Assembly (NCBI RefSeq): GCF_014692875.1
Contig: NZ_CP061171.1
Coordinates: 2,728,001 to 2,792,000, forward strand
Source of the DNA: Pedobacter riviphilus
GTDB taxonomy: Bacteria; Bacteroidota; Bacteroidia; Sphingobacteriales; Sphingobacteriaceae
Reading direction: 5' to 3'
Length of the DNA stretch: 64,000 bases
In this document: in pieces, positions 26,782 to 35,656 of the stretch
Numbering within the stretch: the first letter of the stretch is position 1
How the letters are laid out: every line of letters starts with the position of its first letter
Translations under genes and position numbers: made by a program
Notes under the pieces: generated by a model
What the model was told of the DNA's origin: nothing
Seen by the model: the letters and a program-made list of their open reading frames with translations, nothing else
The model's database searches: none

Positions 26782-29776
26782 ACGACGCATAAAAGCGCTT
26801 TTATTTGCCCAAAAAGCAATTCTGAGGTTAAACTTCGGCCGTGTTTTTATTGCTTTTTTATTCGGGATCATTGTACTTGGCATACCGGAAATACTGCTTG
26901 CCCAAACCACTTATCTCCCTCATTATAATACTAAAAGTGGGCTCGCCAGCAATAACTGTTATTACATTTTACAAGATAAAAAAGGTTTTATATGGATCGC
27001 CACCGATAATGGTTTGAGCCGTTTTGACGGGACAAATTTTCAGAATTTTACCATCGAAGACGGACTTCCAGATACCCAGATCCTTCAGATGAAAGAGGAT
27101 AAAGAGGGCCGGTTGTGGTTTTTTGCCCTGAATGGTCAGCTGAGTTACTTAAAAGAAGGAAAGTTTTATAACCAGGATAATGATGAATTGCTTAAAAAAC
27201 TAAACTTTAATACTGTAATTGTTTCCTTTTTAGTAGATAAATCGGGACGGATCTGGCTTGGAACAAACGCCAACCTGATTGTTTGCTGGGATGGTAAAAC
27301 CATCAAAAAATACATTTCTCCAAATTTAAACGATAAGTTTATCAATGCCTTTATTCATGAGGATGAGCAAGGTAATATATTTGCATACAGCGACTTAAGC
27401 GTACAGAAATTTAATGGGAAAACTTTTTCCGTGATCAGTTCAAAAGTACAGCCCCTTTCTTACATGACTGCTGCGAACAGCAGCCACAGATCTATGTTTT
27501 ACCTAGACAGTGGAGGATTAAAACAATATAGGCATGGAAGCATCAACGATCTCATCCCTATCCCTCAAAATCTGATCAAGAACATGTCGGGATATTTTTA
27601 TTACGATGTTACAACCAAAGAAGTTTGGTTGTCTAATGCCAATGGAGCCTTTGCACTCGATAAAAGCGGAAAAACAGTGCAATATCTTCAGGATATTTCG
27701 GTTAATCAGGTCATCAAGGATAATAACCAGAATATGTGGTTTGCCACCAATCAGGGAATTTACATGCTCCCTAATGCGAATAACCGGTTATCGATTATTG
27801 ATGCAGAATCTGGTCTGAGCAGCAATGTAATCAAAAGCATTACCAAAGATGGAAAAAATCGCCTGTGGCTGGGTACCGATGATGCAGTAATTGACGTATT
27901 AACCATCAACAATTATCAGGTTGATGAGATTGGGTTAGATGATTTTAAGAAATATAAAACCATTAAACAGATTACTTTCGACCCAAAAGACCAATCTATA
28001 TATTTTGCATCCGATTATGGAATGGGTGTTTTCAAAAATATTTATAACAGCAGTAATGAAGCAAGTTATTTAAAGGAATCTAATAACTCGATGTTCGTAA
28101 TTAAACACTTTAGCTTGAGTGAAAATAACAATCATCTTGCCTTAGCCTTATCGTCTGGCGTTGTTTTCTTATCAGACAGGAGAAAGAAATTTGAGTTTAA
28201 CGCTGCAAAATACCGTGAAAAAGAAGATTTTTTTAAAGATAGATCTTACCATGTTTTTTATGACCGGGAAGGCAATTTGTGGTTTTCAAATATTAATGGA
28301 CTTTCTCAATTTTCGAAAGGAAAATTAATTAAACACTACGAAAATCATCCTTTACTTACCAAAAGGATAAACGACATTCAGCAGCTTACCGATGGTACAT
28401 TAATTTTAGCTACTGATGGCTATGGTTTAATTTTTTATAAGAACAATCAGATTACCCGGCAGATTACCCAAAAAGATGGCCTGACCAATAATATCTGTAC
28501 CAAAATATTTGTAAAAAACAATGAAATATGGGTATTAACCAATAAAGGCGTTAATAAAATAGCCGATTATCCCAGTCAACCCACTGTAGCTAATTTCGAC
28601 TATGGCAAAGATCTTTTAAGTGATGATATCAACAGTTTGTTCATTGATGATAGCACCGCTTATTTTGCAACAAATAAAGGCCTAATCTTATTTAAATACA
28701 ATAATAAAAACATCGTTAGGAATCTTCCTAAAGTGTACGTTACTTCTATTATTAAAGACAACGAGCGCTTGCCTGTTGATCAAGACAATTTTACTTTCGA
28801 AACTGGTAACAACACCATTCTGTTTACCTTTAGTGCAGTCGATTTTACGACCAGCGATATTACCTATCGTTACCGTTTAAATGAAAATTCGGCCTGGGTA
28901 GAAACCCGTACGAGGCGATTGGATTTTTCTTCGCTACAATCAGGCGATTATGTCTTCGAAGTAAGCGCAAAAAGCCAAAATGGCAATTGGGGCGAATCTG
29001 CAAAAATCGCATTTACCATTAAAAAGCATTTTTGGCAAAGCCTATGGTTTTTATCTATTTTAATATTGTTAGTTGCCTATATCTTTTACAAGGTAGCCGT
29101 TTACATTACCCGCAAGCAAAAAGATAAGGAGCAAGCACAATTGTTATTAAAAAACAAAGTACTCATGCTGGAGCAGCAGGCTTTGCAGGCGATGATGAAT
29201 CCACACTTTGTATTTAATGTGATGAACTCCATTCAGCATTACATAAATACACAGAATACGGCTTCTGCCAATAAAGTTTTAACGGGATTTGCCAGGTTGA
29301 TCAGAAAAAACCTGGAAATCTGTACAAAGAGCTATATATCACTTGAAGAAGAACTAGAATACTTAAACCTGTATCTGAAACTGGAGAAGAACCGCTTTGG
29401 TAATAAATTAGCCTATATTTTTAATGTGGATGAAGATATCGACAAAGAAGAAACCTTTATCCCATCTATGTTGCTTCAACCCTATGTAGAAAATGCAATA
29501 TGGCATGGCATTATGCCAAAAGAAACCGGTGGTGAAATTCAGATCAACATTAAACTGAAAGATAAATTCTATCTTAACATCGAAATTATTGATGATGGGA
29601 TTGGAATAGACAACTCTTTAAAGGATAAAAAGGAAACACATATTAGTAAGGGGATGCAGCTAACCAAAGAAAGATTGCACCTTTTAGGTCAGATTGGAGC
29701 AAAACCTATACACTTAAATGTTAGGCAGAATGCCACAAATGGCACAACAGTATCCATTTCTATACCGTTAAAATAG
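26771..29776 (+). CDS. Two-component propeller sensor histidine kinase (LytS/YehU-type kinase domain)
   Basis: 1001 aa, starting at GTG 26771 inside the end of the regulator gene. A signal/anchor segment (about residues 28-45) precedes about 650 residues of propeller repeats (GFIWIATDNGLSRFDG, GRIWLGT, NMWFATNQGIY), a Y_Y_Y domain (RYRLNENSAWVETRTRRLDF), one membrane helix (about 757-780), and a His_kinase domain with phosphoacceptor His near residue 811 in MMNPHFVFN. The ATP lid region has NAIWHG and IDDGIGI. A periplasmic ligand would be read by the propeller and passed to the LytTR partner. Confidence 0.93.
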   Translation: MTIKRRIKALLFAQKAILRLNFGRVFIAFLFGIIVLGIPEILLAQTTYLPHYNTKSGLASNNCYYILQDKKGFIWIATDNGLSRFDGTNFQNFTIEDGLPDTQILQMKEDKEGRLWFFALNGQLSYLKEGKFYNQDNDELLKKLNFNTVIVSFLVDKSGRIWLGTNANLIVCWDGKTIKKYISPNLNDKFINAFIHEDEQGNIFAYSDLSVQKFNGKTFSVISSKVQPLSYMTAANSSHRSMFYLDSGGLKQYRHGSINDLIPIPQNLIKNMSGYFYYDVTTKEVWLSNANGAFALDKSGKTVQYLQDISVNQVIKDNNQNMWFATNQGIYMLPNANNRLSIIDAESGLSSNVIKSITKDGKNRLWLGTDDAVIDVLTINNYQVDEIGLDDFKKYKTIKQITFDPKDQSIYFASDYGMGVFKNIYNSSNEASYLKESNNSMFVIKHFSLSENNNHLALALSSGVVFLSDRRKKFEFNAAKYREKEDFFKDRSYHVFYDREGNLWFSNINGLSQFSKGKLIKHYENHPLLTKRINDIQQLTDGTLILATDGYGLIFYKNNQITRQITQKDGLTNNICTKIFVKNNEIWVLTNKGVNKIADYPSQPTVANFDYGKDLLSDDINSLFIDDSTAYFATNKGLILFKYNNKNIVRNLPKVYVTSIIKDNERLPVDQDNFTFETGNNTILFTFSAVDFTTSDITYRYRLNENSAWVETRTRRLDFSSLQSGDYVFEVSAKSQNGNWGESAKIAFTIKKHFWQSLWFLSILILLVAYIFYKVAVYITRKQKDKEQAQLLLKNKVLMLEQQALQAMMNPHFVFNVMNSIQHYINTQNTASANKVLTGFARLIRKNLEICTKSYISLEEELEYLNLYLKLEKNRFGNKLAYIFNVDEDIDKEETFIPSMLLQPYVENAIWHGIMPKETGGEIQINIKLKDKFYLNIEIIDDGIGIDNSLKDKKETHISKGMQLTKERLHLLGQIGAKPIHLNVRQNATNGTTVSISIPLK

Positions 29777-29964
29777 AGAATTTACCGTTTACTCAATTAT
29801 TAATACCACTCACTAAATAGAATCTTGATCGAGCCTTGTTTAGCCTTAAACTTGTGTTAGAAATAAACGATAGTGTTTATCAAAGACGTTCTTATAGAAT
29901 TGATATAGATATTTAATAACCTAACCTAAAACTATATCTTAATTCAGGTTTCATTTGTGTGTTG

Positions 29965-30002
29965 AAAGCGGTCTTGTTTTTAAAAGCGAGACCGCTTTTT
30001 TT
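29965..30002 (+). terminator. Terminator after the two-component operon
   Basis: AAAGCGGTCTTG pairs with GAGACCGCTTT around TTTTTAAAAG and is followed by a T run. It lies about 190 bases past the kinase stop; the gap from 29777 shows nothing else I can name. Confidence 0.8.
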
Positions 30003-30016
30003 ATGACCAAAAATTC

Positions 30017-30024
30017 TATTTTTG
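30017..30024 (+). promoter_or_regulatory. -7 promoter element of scpB
   Basis: TATTTTTG ends 3 bases before the scpB ATG, which implies a leaderless transcript if it is used. Confidence 0.5.
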
Positions 30025-30027
30025 TAT

Positions 30028-30594
30028 ATGCCCAATCACAACATCACCAGGCACATCGAAGCCCTTGTATTTTCTTCCAGCCAAAGCATAGGTACGCAAG
30101 AAATTATACTTGCCTTAAATGCAGTTTTCAATGAAGAATTTACCGAAGCACAGGTGTTCGAAAGCATAGAACAGATTAAGGAAAAATATAGCCATGATGA
30201 TTTGTCAATCGAATTGGTATTCTTAAACAATGGTTATCAGTTTCTCACCAAAAAAGATTACCATGAAACGGTTAACCAGCTTCAGTTACATCGCTCAAAG
30301 AAAAAATTAAGTCAGGCTGCTATGGAAACGCTGGCCATTATTGCCTACCGACAGCCCATTACTAAGTTAGAAATTGAACAGATAAGAGGTGTAAATTCAG
30401 ACTATTCAGTGCAACGCCTGCTAGAAAAAGAGCTCATCAGTATCGATGGAAAAGCAGAAACGCCCGGTCGACCTATTCTGTACAGCACCAGTACACTATT
30501 TATGGATTATTTTGGCTTAAACAACCTAAACCAGCTTCCTCAGTTAAAAGATATCGTAAAAGAAGAAAATGCTGTAGGAGAAAATGTGGAATAA
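30028..30594 (+). CDS. scpB: Segregation and condensation protein B
   Basis: 188 aa from the ATG at 30028; a TTG two codons upstream lies inside the promoter motif and was rejected. It has two winged-helix domains; IEALVFSSSQSIG at the start and LSQAAMETLAIIAYRQP, GVNSDYSVQRLLEK and GRPILYSTS are diagnostic. ScpB binds ScpA and the SMC ATPase to organise the nucleoid. scpA is not in the window. Confidence 0.94.
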   Translation: MPNHNITRHIEALVFSSSQSIGTQEIILALNAVFNEEFTEAQVFESIEQIKEKYSHDDLSIELVFLNNGYQFLTKKDYHETVNQLQLHRSKKKLSQAAMETLAIIAYRQPITKLEIEQIRGVNSDYSVQRLLEKELISIDGKAETPGRPILYSTSTLFMDYFGLNNLNQLPQLKDIVKEENAVGENVE

Positions 30595-30668
30595 ATAAAT
30601 TAATTAATTTACTTCCAGGTTGTTATTAAAAAAAGTTTTTTGTATTTTTAAACTATAAAAGCAATTTT

Positions 30669-30676
30669 TATTTTTG
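30669..30676 (+). promoter_or_regulatory. -7 promoter element of the Asp-rich small protein gene
   Basis: TATTTTTG ends 4 bases before the ATG at 30681. Confidence 0.5.
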
Positions 30677-30680
30677 TGTT

Positions 30681-30872
30681 ATGAAAGCGCCAAAGAAACT
30701 CCCAACTAAGCCGACTACTAAGAAACAGGTAGACGAAGATGATGATCTTGAAGATGACGATATTCAAACAACAAAAAAGAAGCCTCAAGATGATGACGAT
30801 GATGATTTTGATATCCCATTAGATGATCTTGATAATTTCGATAATTTCGACGATGACGACGACGATTATTAA
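30681..30872 (+). CDS. Small Asp-rich acidic protein
   Basis: 63 aa. A basic N-terminus (MKAPKKLPTKPTTKKQ) is followed by acidic blocks (DEDDDLEDDD, DDDDDDFDIP, DNFDNFDDDDDDY). It has its own promoter motif and terminator, so it is a real transcription unit. Such a polyanionic tail behind a cationic head would be disordered. It could bind cations or mimic nucleic acid, but no function can be assigned from sequence. Confidence 0.75.
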   Translation: MKAPKKLPTKPTTKKQVDEDDDLEDDDIQTTKKKPQDDDDDDFDIPLDDLDNFDNFDDDDDDY

Positions 30873-30893
30873 TATTTAAAAAGCATATATTTG

Positions 30894-30930
30894 AAAAAGC
30901 ATCCGACCGCTTGGTAGGATGCTTTTTATT
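30894..30930 (+). terminator. Terminator after the Asp-rich gene
   Basis: AAAAAGCATCC pairs with GGATGCTTTTT around GACCGCTTGGTA, 22 bases past the stop codon. Confidence 0.85.
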
Positions 30931-30943
30931 TTAAAATCTGCCC

Positions 30944-32062
30944 ATGCAAGTTATATCTGTAAGCAATTCATCATTAAAAAAAGACTTTCTAAACACCCCA
31001 AAAATCCTGTATAAAAACGATAAAAACTGGATCTGTCCATTGGATAGTGAAGTAGAAAATGTTTTTAATCCTGAAAAAAACACCTTTTTTGCGCATGGAA
31101 AATGTACCCGCTGGGTTTTAAAAGATGATGCAGGAAAACTGATCGGCCGTGTAGCAGCTTTTATAAATGAGAAAAAAGCTTACCATTACGACCAGCCAAC
31201 CGGCGGGATGGGTTTTTTTGAATGTATTGATGATGAAAAAGCTGCCTTTCTTTTATTCGATACAGCTAAAAACTGGTTAACCGAAAATGGCATGAAAGCA
31301 ATGGACGGTCCCATTAATTTTGGCGAAAATGATAGCTTCTGGGGCCTACTGGTTGAGGGCTTCACTCCCCCATCGTTTGGTATGAACTATAACTTTCCAT
31401 ACTATCAGAAATTTTTCGAGAAATATGGTTTTGTTACTGAATATGAGCAATTAACCAATCACATAAACCTTACTATTCCTTTTCCAGAGCGCTTTACCAA
31501 AATTGCCAACTGGGTAAGAAATAAACCAGGTTATACTTTCGAATATTTCAGCAAAGCCAATTCCAGTAAATACATTAATGATTTAATGGAAATTTACAAT
31601 GATGGCTGGCAAAGTTTTGAAAACTTTGTTCCTATTAAAAAAGAAACCCTCGAAGAGAGTTTTAAAAGCATGGAACCCATTATGGACGAACATTTGATCC
31701 AGTTTGCCTACTTTAACGGCGAACCAGCATCATTTGTAGTGTTGATTCCTGATGCAAACCAGATGATAAAAGGTTTTGATGGAAAACTGGGTTTAATCGA
31801 AAAAATAAAGTTTGCTTACCGTCGCTGGGTGGGGGTTACGCGCATGCGCGCCATTGTTATGGGTACTAAACCTAAATTCCAGAAACACGGCTTAGAATCA
31901 GTTCTTTTTATCCGTTTGGGAGAATATGTATTGCCTAAAAATCAGTACAAAGAACTCGAATTGAGTTGGGTAGGCGATTTTAATGAACAGATGATTGCCA
32001 TACATAAAGCTACAGGTGCAACCTTTGGCAAAAAACATTTGACGATGCGCAAGATATTTTAG
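30944..32062 (+). CDS. GNAT-fold N-acyltransferase-like protein
   Basis: 372 aa, soluble. The N-terminal half contains GRVAAFINEK and GGMGFFECIDDEKAA, typical of the GNAT beta4 region, followed by MDGPINFGENDSFWGLLVEG. The C-terminal part has GVTRMRAIVMGTKPKFQKHG and ELSWVGDFNEQM, reminiscent of a second GNAT-like fold. The substrate is unknown. It starts right after a terminator, so it has its own promoter or depends on read-through. Confidence 0.7.
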   Translation: MQVISVSNSSLKKDFLNTPKILYKNDKNWICPLDSEVENVFNPEKNTFFAHGKCTRWVLKDDAGKLIGRVAAFINEKKAYHYDQPTGGMGFFECIDDEKAAFLLFDTAKNWLTENGMKAMDGPINFGENDSFWGLLVEGFTPPSFGMNYNFPYYQKFFEKYGFVTEYEQLTNHINLTIPFPERFTKIANWVRNKPGYTFEYFSKANSSKYINDLMEIYNDGWQSFENFVPIKKETLEESFKSMEPIMDEHLIQFAYFNGEPASFVVLIPDANQMIKGFDGKLGLIEKIKFAYRRWVGVTRMRAIVMGTKPKFQKHGLESVLFIRLGEYVLPKNQYKELELSWVGDFNEQMIAIHKATGATFGKKHLTMRKIF

Positions 32063-32070
32063 TTATTTAT

Positions 32071-32179
32071 CGTCATTTCGGCTGAAACTTACTAATTTTT
32101 TCATCACCGGCGAAATGGATAAATCTTTAAACTGTACTTATAGATTTATCCATTTCGTTATACTTCAGCCGAAACGACG
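32071..32179. repeat. Long nested palindrome, dispersed-repeat type
   Basis: Outer arms CGTCATTTCGGCTGAA (32071-32086) and TTCAGCCGAAACGACG (32164-32179) pair with one mismatch. Inner arms CGAAATGGATAAATCT (32111-32126) and AGATTTATCCATTTCG (32142-32157) pair perfectly. It lies between convergent genes, and its outline matches the 18.8-kb element. The remaining gap to 32291 shows nothing else. Confidence 0.85.
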
Positions 32180-32291
32180 GTTTTGAGATATTCCATCATC
32201 CTCGTTAAAAACGAGAGTGCACGAGAACAGCGATTTTATCGCCATTTCCCTTTCCGCATTCTAGATCTCGCTGGCCCTCATTATAAATAAC

Positions 32292-33221
32292 CTACGCGCT
32301 TTTATATTTCGGCAGATTAATCAACAGTACACTTCCCAAAATAATCACCAGCCCGATCACCTGGGTAAGGCCAATTACCTCATTGGTGAATGTTAAGCTT
32401 AATAACACTGCTACTACTGGGTTTACATAAGCATAAGTACTCACCTGTGTAGCCGGACGCACTTTTAACAACCACACATAGGCACTAAACGCTGCAATTG
32501 AACCAAACAGAATAAGATAAACGATAGATAACCAAGCATCAAGCGGTATGTTTCCCCAATCGAGTAATTTAAATTCTGATTTCAAAATACTACCTGGAAA
32601 GAAAGCCAAACTGGCCATCAACATCTGCCAGCCTGTGTTAACAGAAACCGAGCTACCGGTAGTGGGATGATATTTTGAATAAAGCGATCCTCCAGCCCAG
32701 GCAATCGGCCCAAAAACAAGCAGTACCATACCAATAATCTGTAGATTACTTTGAGGTTTATCAAGCGACTGCCTAATCTGATCGCCAAACAAGAGCACAA
32801 CCCCTAGAAATCCGATGATCAAACCTGAAACGATATATTTATTACTCAGATTTTCTTTCCAGTGTGATTTATCTAAAATAACAAACCATATTGCTGCCGA
32901 GGCCACCATAATAGCCACTAAACCGCTCGGAATAAACTGCTCTACCCAAATTACGATACCATTCCCCAAGCCAAGCATTAAAATTCCACTTACCGCAGCA
33001 ATTTTTATCGTTTTTTTATTAAAAATGTCCTCTCCTTTTATTTTGCACCAAGTTAACATCAAAACTCCCGCAATTGAAAAACGGACTGTTCCCAAGATAA
33101 ATGGCGGAAACCCAGCCAAAGCTTTTTGGATAAAAAAATAGGTAGAACCCCATACGATATATACGATGGCAAATGCGAGGTAAACCATTACCGGAGATGC
33201 CTTTTTATTTAAATTTGTCAT
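32292..33221 (-). CDS. EamA-family (DMT superfamily) transporter
   Basis: 309 aa with about ten membrane helices in two EamA repeats (first AFAIVYIVWGSTYFFIQKAL, second starting IIGMVLLVFGPIAWAGGSLY). These inner-membrane proteins export amino acids or other metabolites. It lies 5 bases downstream of an Lrp/AsnC-type regulator in one operon, a common arrangement for amino-acid exporters; the substrate is inferred only as amino-acid-like. Confidence 0.9.
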   Translation of the reverse strand: MTNLNKKASPVMVYLAFAIVYIVWGSTYFFIQKALAGFPPFILGTVRFSIAGVLMLTWCKIKGEDIFNKKTIKIAAVSGILMLGLGNGIVIWVEQFIPSGLVAIMVASAAIWFVILDKSHWKENLSNKYIVSGLIIGFLGVVLLFGDQIRQSLDKPQSNLQIIGMVLLVFGPIAWAGGSLYSKYHPTTGSSVSVNTGWQMLMASLAFFPGSILKSEFKLLDWGNIPLDAWLSIVYLILFGSIAAFSAYVWLLKVRPATQVSTYAYVNPVVAVLLSLTFTNEVIGLTQVIGLVIILGSVLLINLPKYKSA

Positions 33222-33226
33222 GATTT

Positions 33227-33706
33227 TTATTTTTCGGGAATAATCAATTGTTGCTGTTCTTTTACCGTTTCTAATACAATAGTTGTCTTCACCGATAAAA
33301 TATTAGGAACCTTGCTAAACTCATCGCGTAACAAAGCCATTAACGATGCCGAATCAGTGGTTCTTACTTTCACCAAAAAACAATCATCACCAGCTATTAC
33401 ATGCACCTCCTGCACGTCAGGGATTTTCGCTAATTCGTTTGCGGTGTCATTACAACTGAAGCTTTGCGAAGATTTAATGGAGATAAAAGCCAACAACTTT
33501 AAGTTAACCGCAACAGGATTTACCTTGGCATTGTATCCGGTAATTACATTCTTTTTTTCCAGCTTTTTTACGCGCTCCAATACGGCTGAAGGAACAAGAT
33601 CCAATGCCTTTGCTAAATCTACATTCGAGATCCGGGCATTATCTTGCATAAGTTTAAGTATAGCCAGATCGATATGATCCAAACTAAAATTGTTTTCGAT
33701 TACCAT
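33227..33706 (-). CDS. Lrp/AsnC-family transcriptional regulator
   Basis: 159 aa. The N-terminal helix-turn-helix (LDHIDLAILKLMQDNARISN, then VDLAKAL and AVLERVKKLEKKNVI) is followed by the ligand-sensing RAM domain (LLAFISIKS, VIAGDDCFLVKV). It is co-transcribed with the EamA exporter. A perfect 13-bp inverted repeat 22 bases upstream of its ATG is a likely autoregulatory site. Confidence 0.93.
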   Translation of the reverse strand: MVIENNFSLDHIDLAILKLMQDNARISNVDLAKALDLVPSAVLERVKKLEKKNVITGYNAKVNPVAVNLKLLAFISIKSSQSFSCNDTANELAKIPDVQEVHVIAGDDCFLVKVRTTDSASLMALLRDEFSKVPNILSVKTTIVLETVKEQQQLIIPEK

Positions 33707-33727
33707 TCTATAAAACTATAAATATTT

Positions 33728-33771
33728 AGAATAAAATTCAAAATATTTTAATAAAAAATGAATTTTATTCT
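33728..33771. promoter_or_regulatory. Perfect 13-bp inverted repeat, candidate operator of the Lrp-EamA operon
   Basis: AGAATAAAATTCA (33728-33740) and TGAATTTTATTCT (33759-33771) are exact reverse complements separated by 18 AT-rich bases. The arms are about three helical turns apart, which suits a multimeric Lrp-type protein. Confidence 0.65.
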
Positions 33772-33825
33772 TTAATATAATTTTATAATGACAATTAGTC
33801 GGAAAAACAATAAATAAGCCACATT

Positions 33826-34146
33826 TTATATTCCCAGCTTATCATACAGATCGATCACTTTTTTACGAAGTTTATTAATCTCCTCTTCTTTTTCTATTAG
33901 TTCCTTTTTAAGCGCGGTTAGTTCTTCAGATGAATTAGATCCTTCTGATTGTCCAGCAATCAGCTGCATTACCGGAACCTTAAAAGTTTTGGAAATCTGG
34001 AGTAAACGGGAAATATTGAGATCGGTCTGACCCGTCTCTATTTTGCAGAAAGCCGGAGTAGAAATATTAAGCTTTTTAGCGGCATCCGCCTGACTTAAAC
34101 CTAAGGCCAACCTACTTTGCTTAATGTGATCTCCAATGCTTTTCAT
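33826..34146 (-). CDS. XRE-family helix-turn-helix regulator with C-terminal coiled coil
   Basis: 106 aa. The HTH_3 domain covers residues 5-60 (IKQSRLALGLSQADAAKKLN followed by ISTPAFCKIE). A Glu/Lys-rich heptad helix (ELTALKKELIEKEEEINKLR) probably dimerises the protein. It lies 68 bases downstream of mpl on the same strand. No target can be named. Confidence 0.85.
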   Translation of the reverse strand: MKSIGDHIKQSRLALGLSQADAAKKLNISTPAFCKIETGQTDLNISRLLQISKTFKVPVMQLIAGQSEGSNSSEELTALKKELIEKEEEINKLRKKVIDLYDKLGI

Positions 34147-34214
34147 AGTTTTTTAGATATTGGATACTAGATGATATGAGAGACTGAAGCACTCTCAAAT
34201 CTCATGTTTCATAG

Positions 34215-35567
34215 CTATTTCTTCAATGCAGCTGCCAGCTCGGGTAGATCGAAACCAGCATAATTGCCAGAGCTCATCATAAGCAGGTTAGCATCTTTAT
34301 AGTTGAGGCTTAACAAATAGTCTTTTAATTTTGCTGCATCATTAAAAAACTTCAGTTTTGGATTAGCAAAAGCCTGCTGAACATCGTCCTCAGAAAAAGG
34401 CTCCATCCGCTTTTGTTCGAAAGATTTAATATCAATAAATACGATTGCCTCATCGGCTTTATCCATCGCGCCTGTATATTCTTTCAGGAAATCCTTGTTC
34501 AAACTGCTAAAAGTATGCAATTCGATACAGGCTACTAATTTACGGTTAGCAAACTGTGCTTTAACTGCATCGATAGTGGCTTTTAGTTTTGACGGTGAAT
34601 GCGCAAAGTCTTTGTAAACGTTGGTCGATTCATCAGCTGATATGACCTCTAAACGCTTAGCTGCGCCAGTAAACGAAGAAATAGCCTCATCAAACTCGGC
34701 TTCACTAATTTCTAATTGTTTGCACACCAATTTAGCTGCATTTAGATTCATCAGGTTGTGATCACCAAATATTTTTAAAGCTGTTTCTTCGGGAAGCAGA
34801 TAAGTTACCCCGTTTCTAATTTCATGTGCTGGAATGGCATAACCAATTTTTGAAACATTAGCTTTTGATTGCGTTACAATTTCATTTAAATCAGCGTCAG
34901 CCTTACAGTAAATCAAGGTACCATTAGGCTCAATGGTATCTATAAATTTATCAAACTGCAAAGTATAATCAGCATAAGTAGGAAAAACATTGATGTGATC
35001 CCATGCAATACCACTAATTACCGCAACATTTGCCTTGTAAAGATGAAATTTAGGTCTTCTATCAATCGGCGAAGACAAATATTCGTCACCCTCAATAACC
35101 ATTATAGGCGCTTCTTCGGTAACTTTCACCATAGTTTCGAAACCAGCCAGCTGTGCGCCCACCAAATAATCGAAATCGCGTTTATAATAATTAAGCACAT
35201 GTAAAATCATACTGGTAATAGTTGTTTTACCATGACTACCACCAATTACGACGCGTAATTTATTTTTACTTTGCTCGTATATATATTCAGGATAAGAATA
35301 AATTTTAACACCTAATTCTTGTGCCTTCAATAACTCTGGATTATCTATGCGGGCATGCATGCCTAAAATCACAGCATCTAAATCATTTGAAATGCGATTT
35401 TCATCCCAACCCATTTCAGTCGGTAATAAACCATATTTATCCAAGCGGGATTTTGCAGGCTCGAAAATCACATCATCAGATCCTGAAATTTGATATCCTT
35501 TTTTATGTAAGGCGATGGCCAGATTGTGCATCGCACTTCCACCAATCGCAATAAAATGTATGCGCAT
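34215..35567 (-). CDS. mpl: UDP-N-acetylmuramate:L-alanyl-gamma-D-glutamyl-meso-diaminopimelate ligase (Mur ligase family)
   Basis: 450 aa, close to the 457 of E. coli Mpl. The N-terminus IHFIAIGGSAMHNLAIAL is typical of Mpl, and the ATP loop GGSHGKTT lies at residues 109-116. The protein reattaches recovered murein tripeptide to UDP-MurNAc in the cytoplasm, recycling peptidoglycan. MurC is the main alternative, but the AMHNLA start favours Mpl. It is downstream of prmA and tpiA on the same strand. Confidence 0.88.
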   Translation of the reverse strand: MRIHFIAIGGSAMHNLAIALHKKGYQISGSDDVIFEPAKSRLDKYGLLPTEMGWDENRISNDLDAVILGMHARIDNPELLKAQELGVKIYSYPEYIYEQSKNKLRVVIGGSHGKTTITSMILHVLNYYKRDFDYLVGAQLAGFETMVKVTEEAPIMVIEGDEYLSSPIDRRPKFHLYKANVAVISGIAWDHINVFPTYADYTLQFDKFIDTIEPNGTLIYCKADADLNEIVTQSKANVSKIGYAIPAHEIRNGVTYLLPEETALKIFGDHNLMNLNAAKLVCKQLEISEAEFDEAISSFTGAAKRLEVISADESTNVYKDFAHSPSKLKATIDAVKAQFANRKLVACIELHTFSSLNKDFLKEYTGAMDKADEAIVFIDIKSFEQKRMEPFSEDDVQQAFANPKLKFFNDAAKLKDYLLSLNYKDANLLMMSSGNYAGFDLPELAAALKK

Positions 35568-35656
35568 ATAATTTAATTATTGAAAGAGAGAAAGATTGAA
35601 TGAGAGAATGGGTATGGTGTTAAAAATCAATCATTTTCTCATTTAAAATTCAATCA

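Noticed and set aside
29777..29964. Small RNA gene between the kinase stop and its terminator
   Set aside because: There is no stable internal stem or promoter motif besides the terminator, so there is no support.
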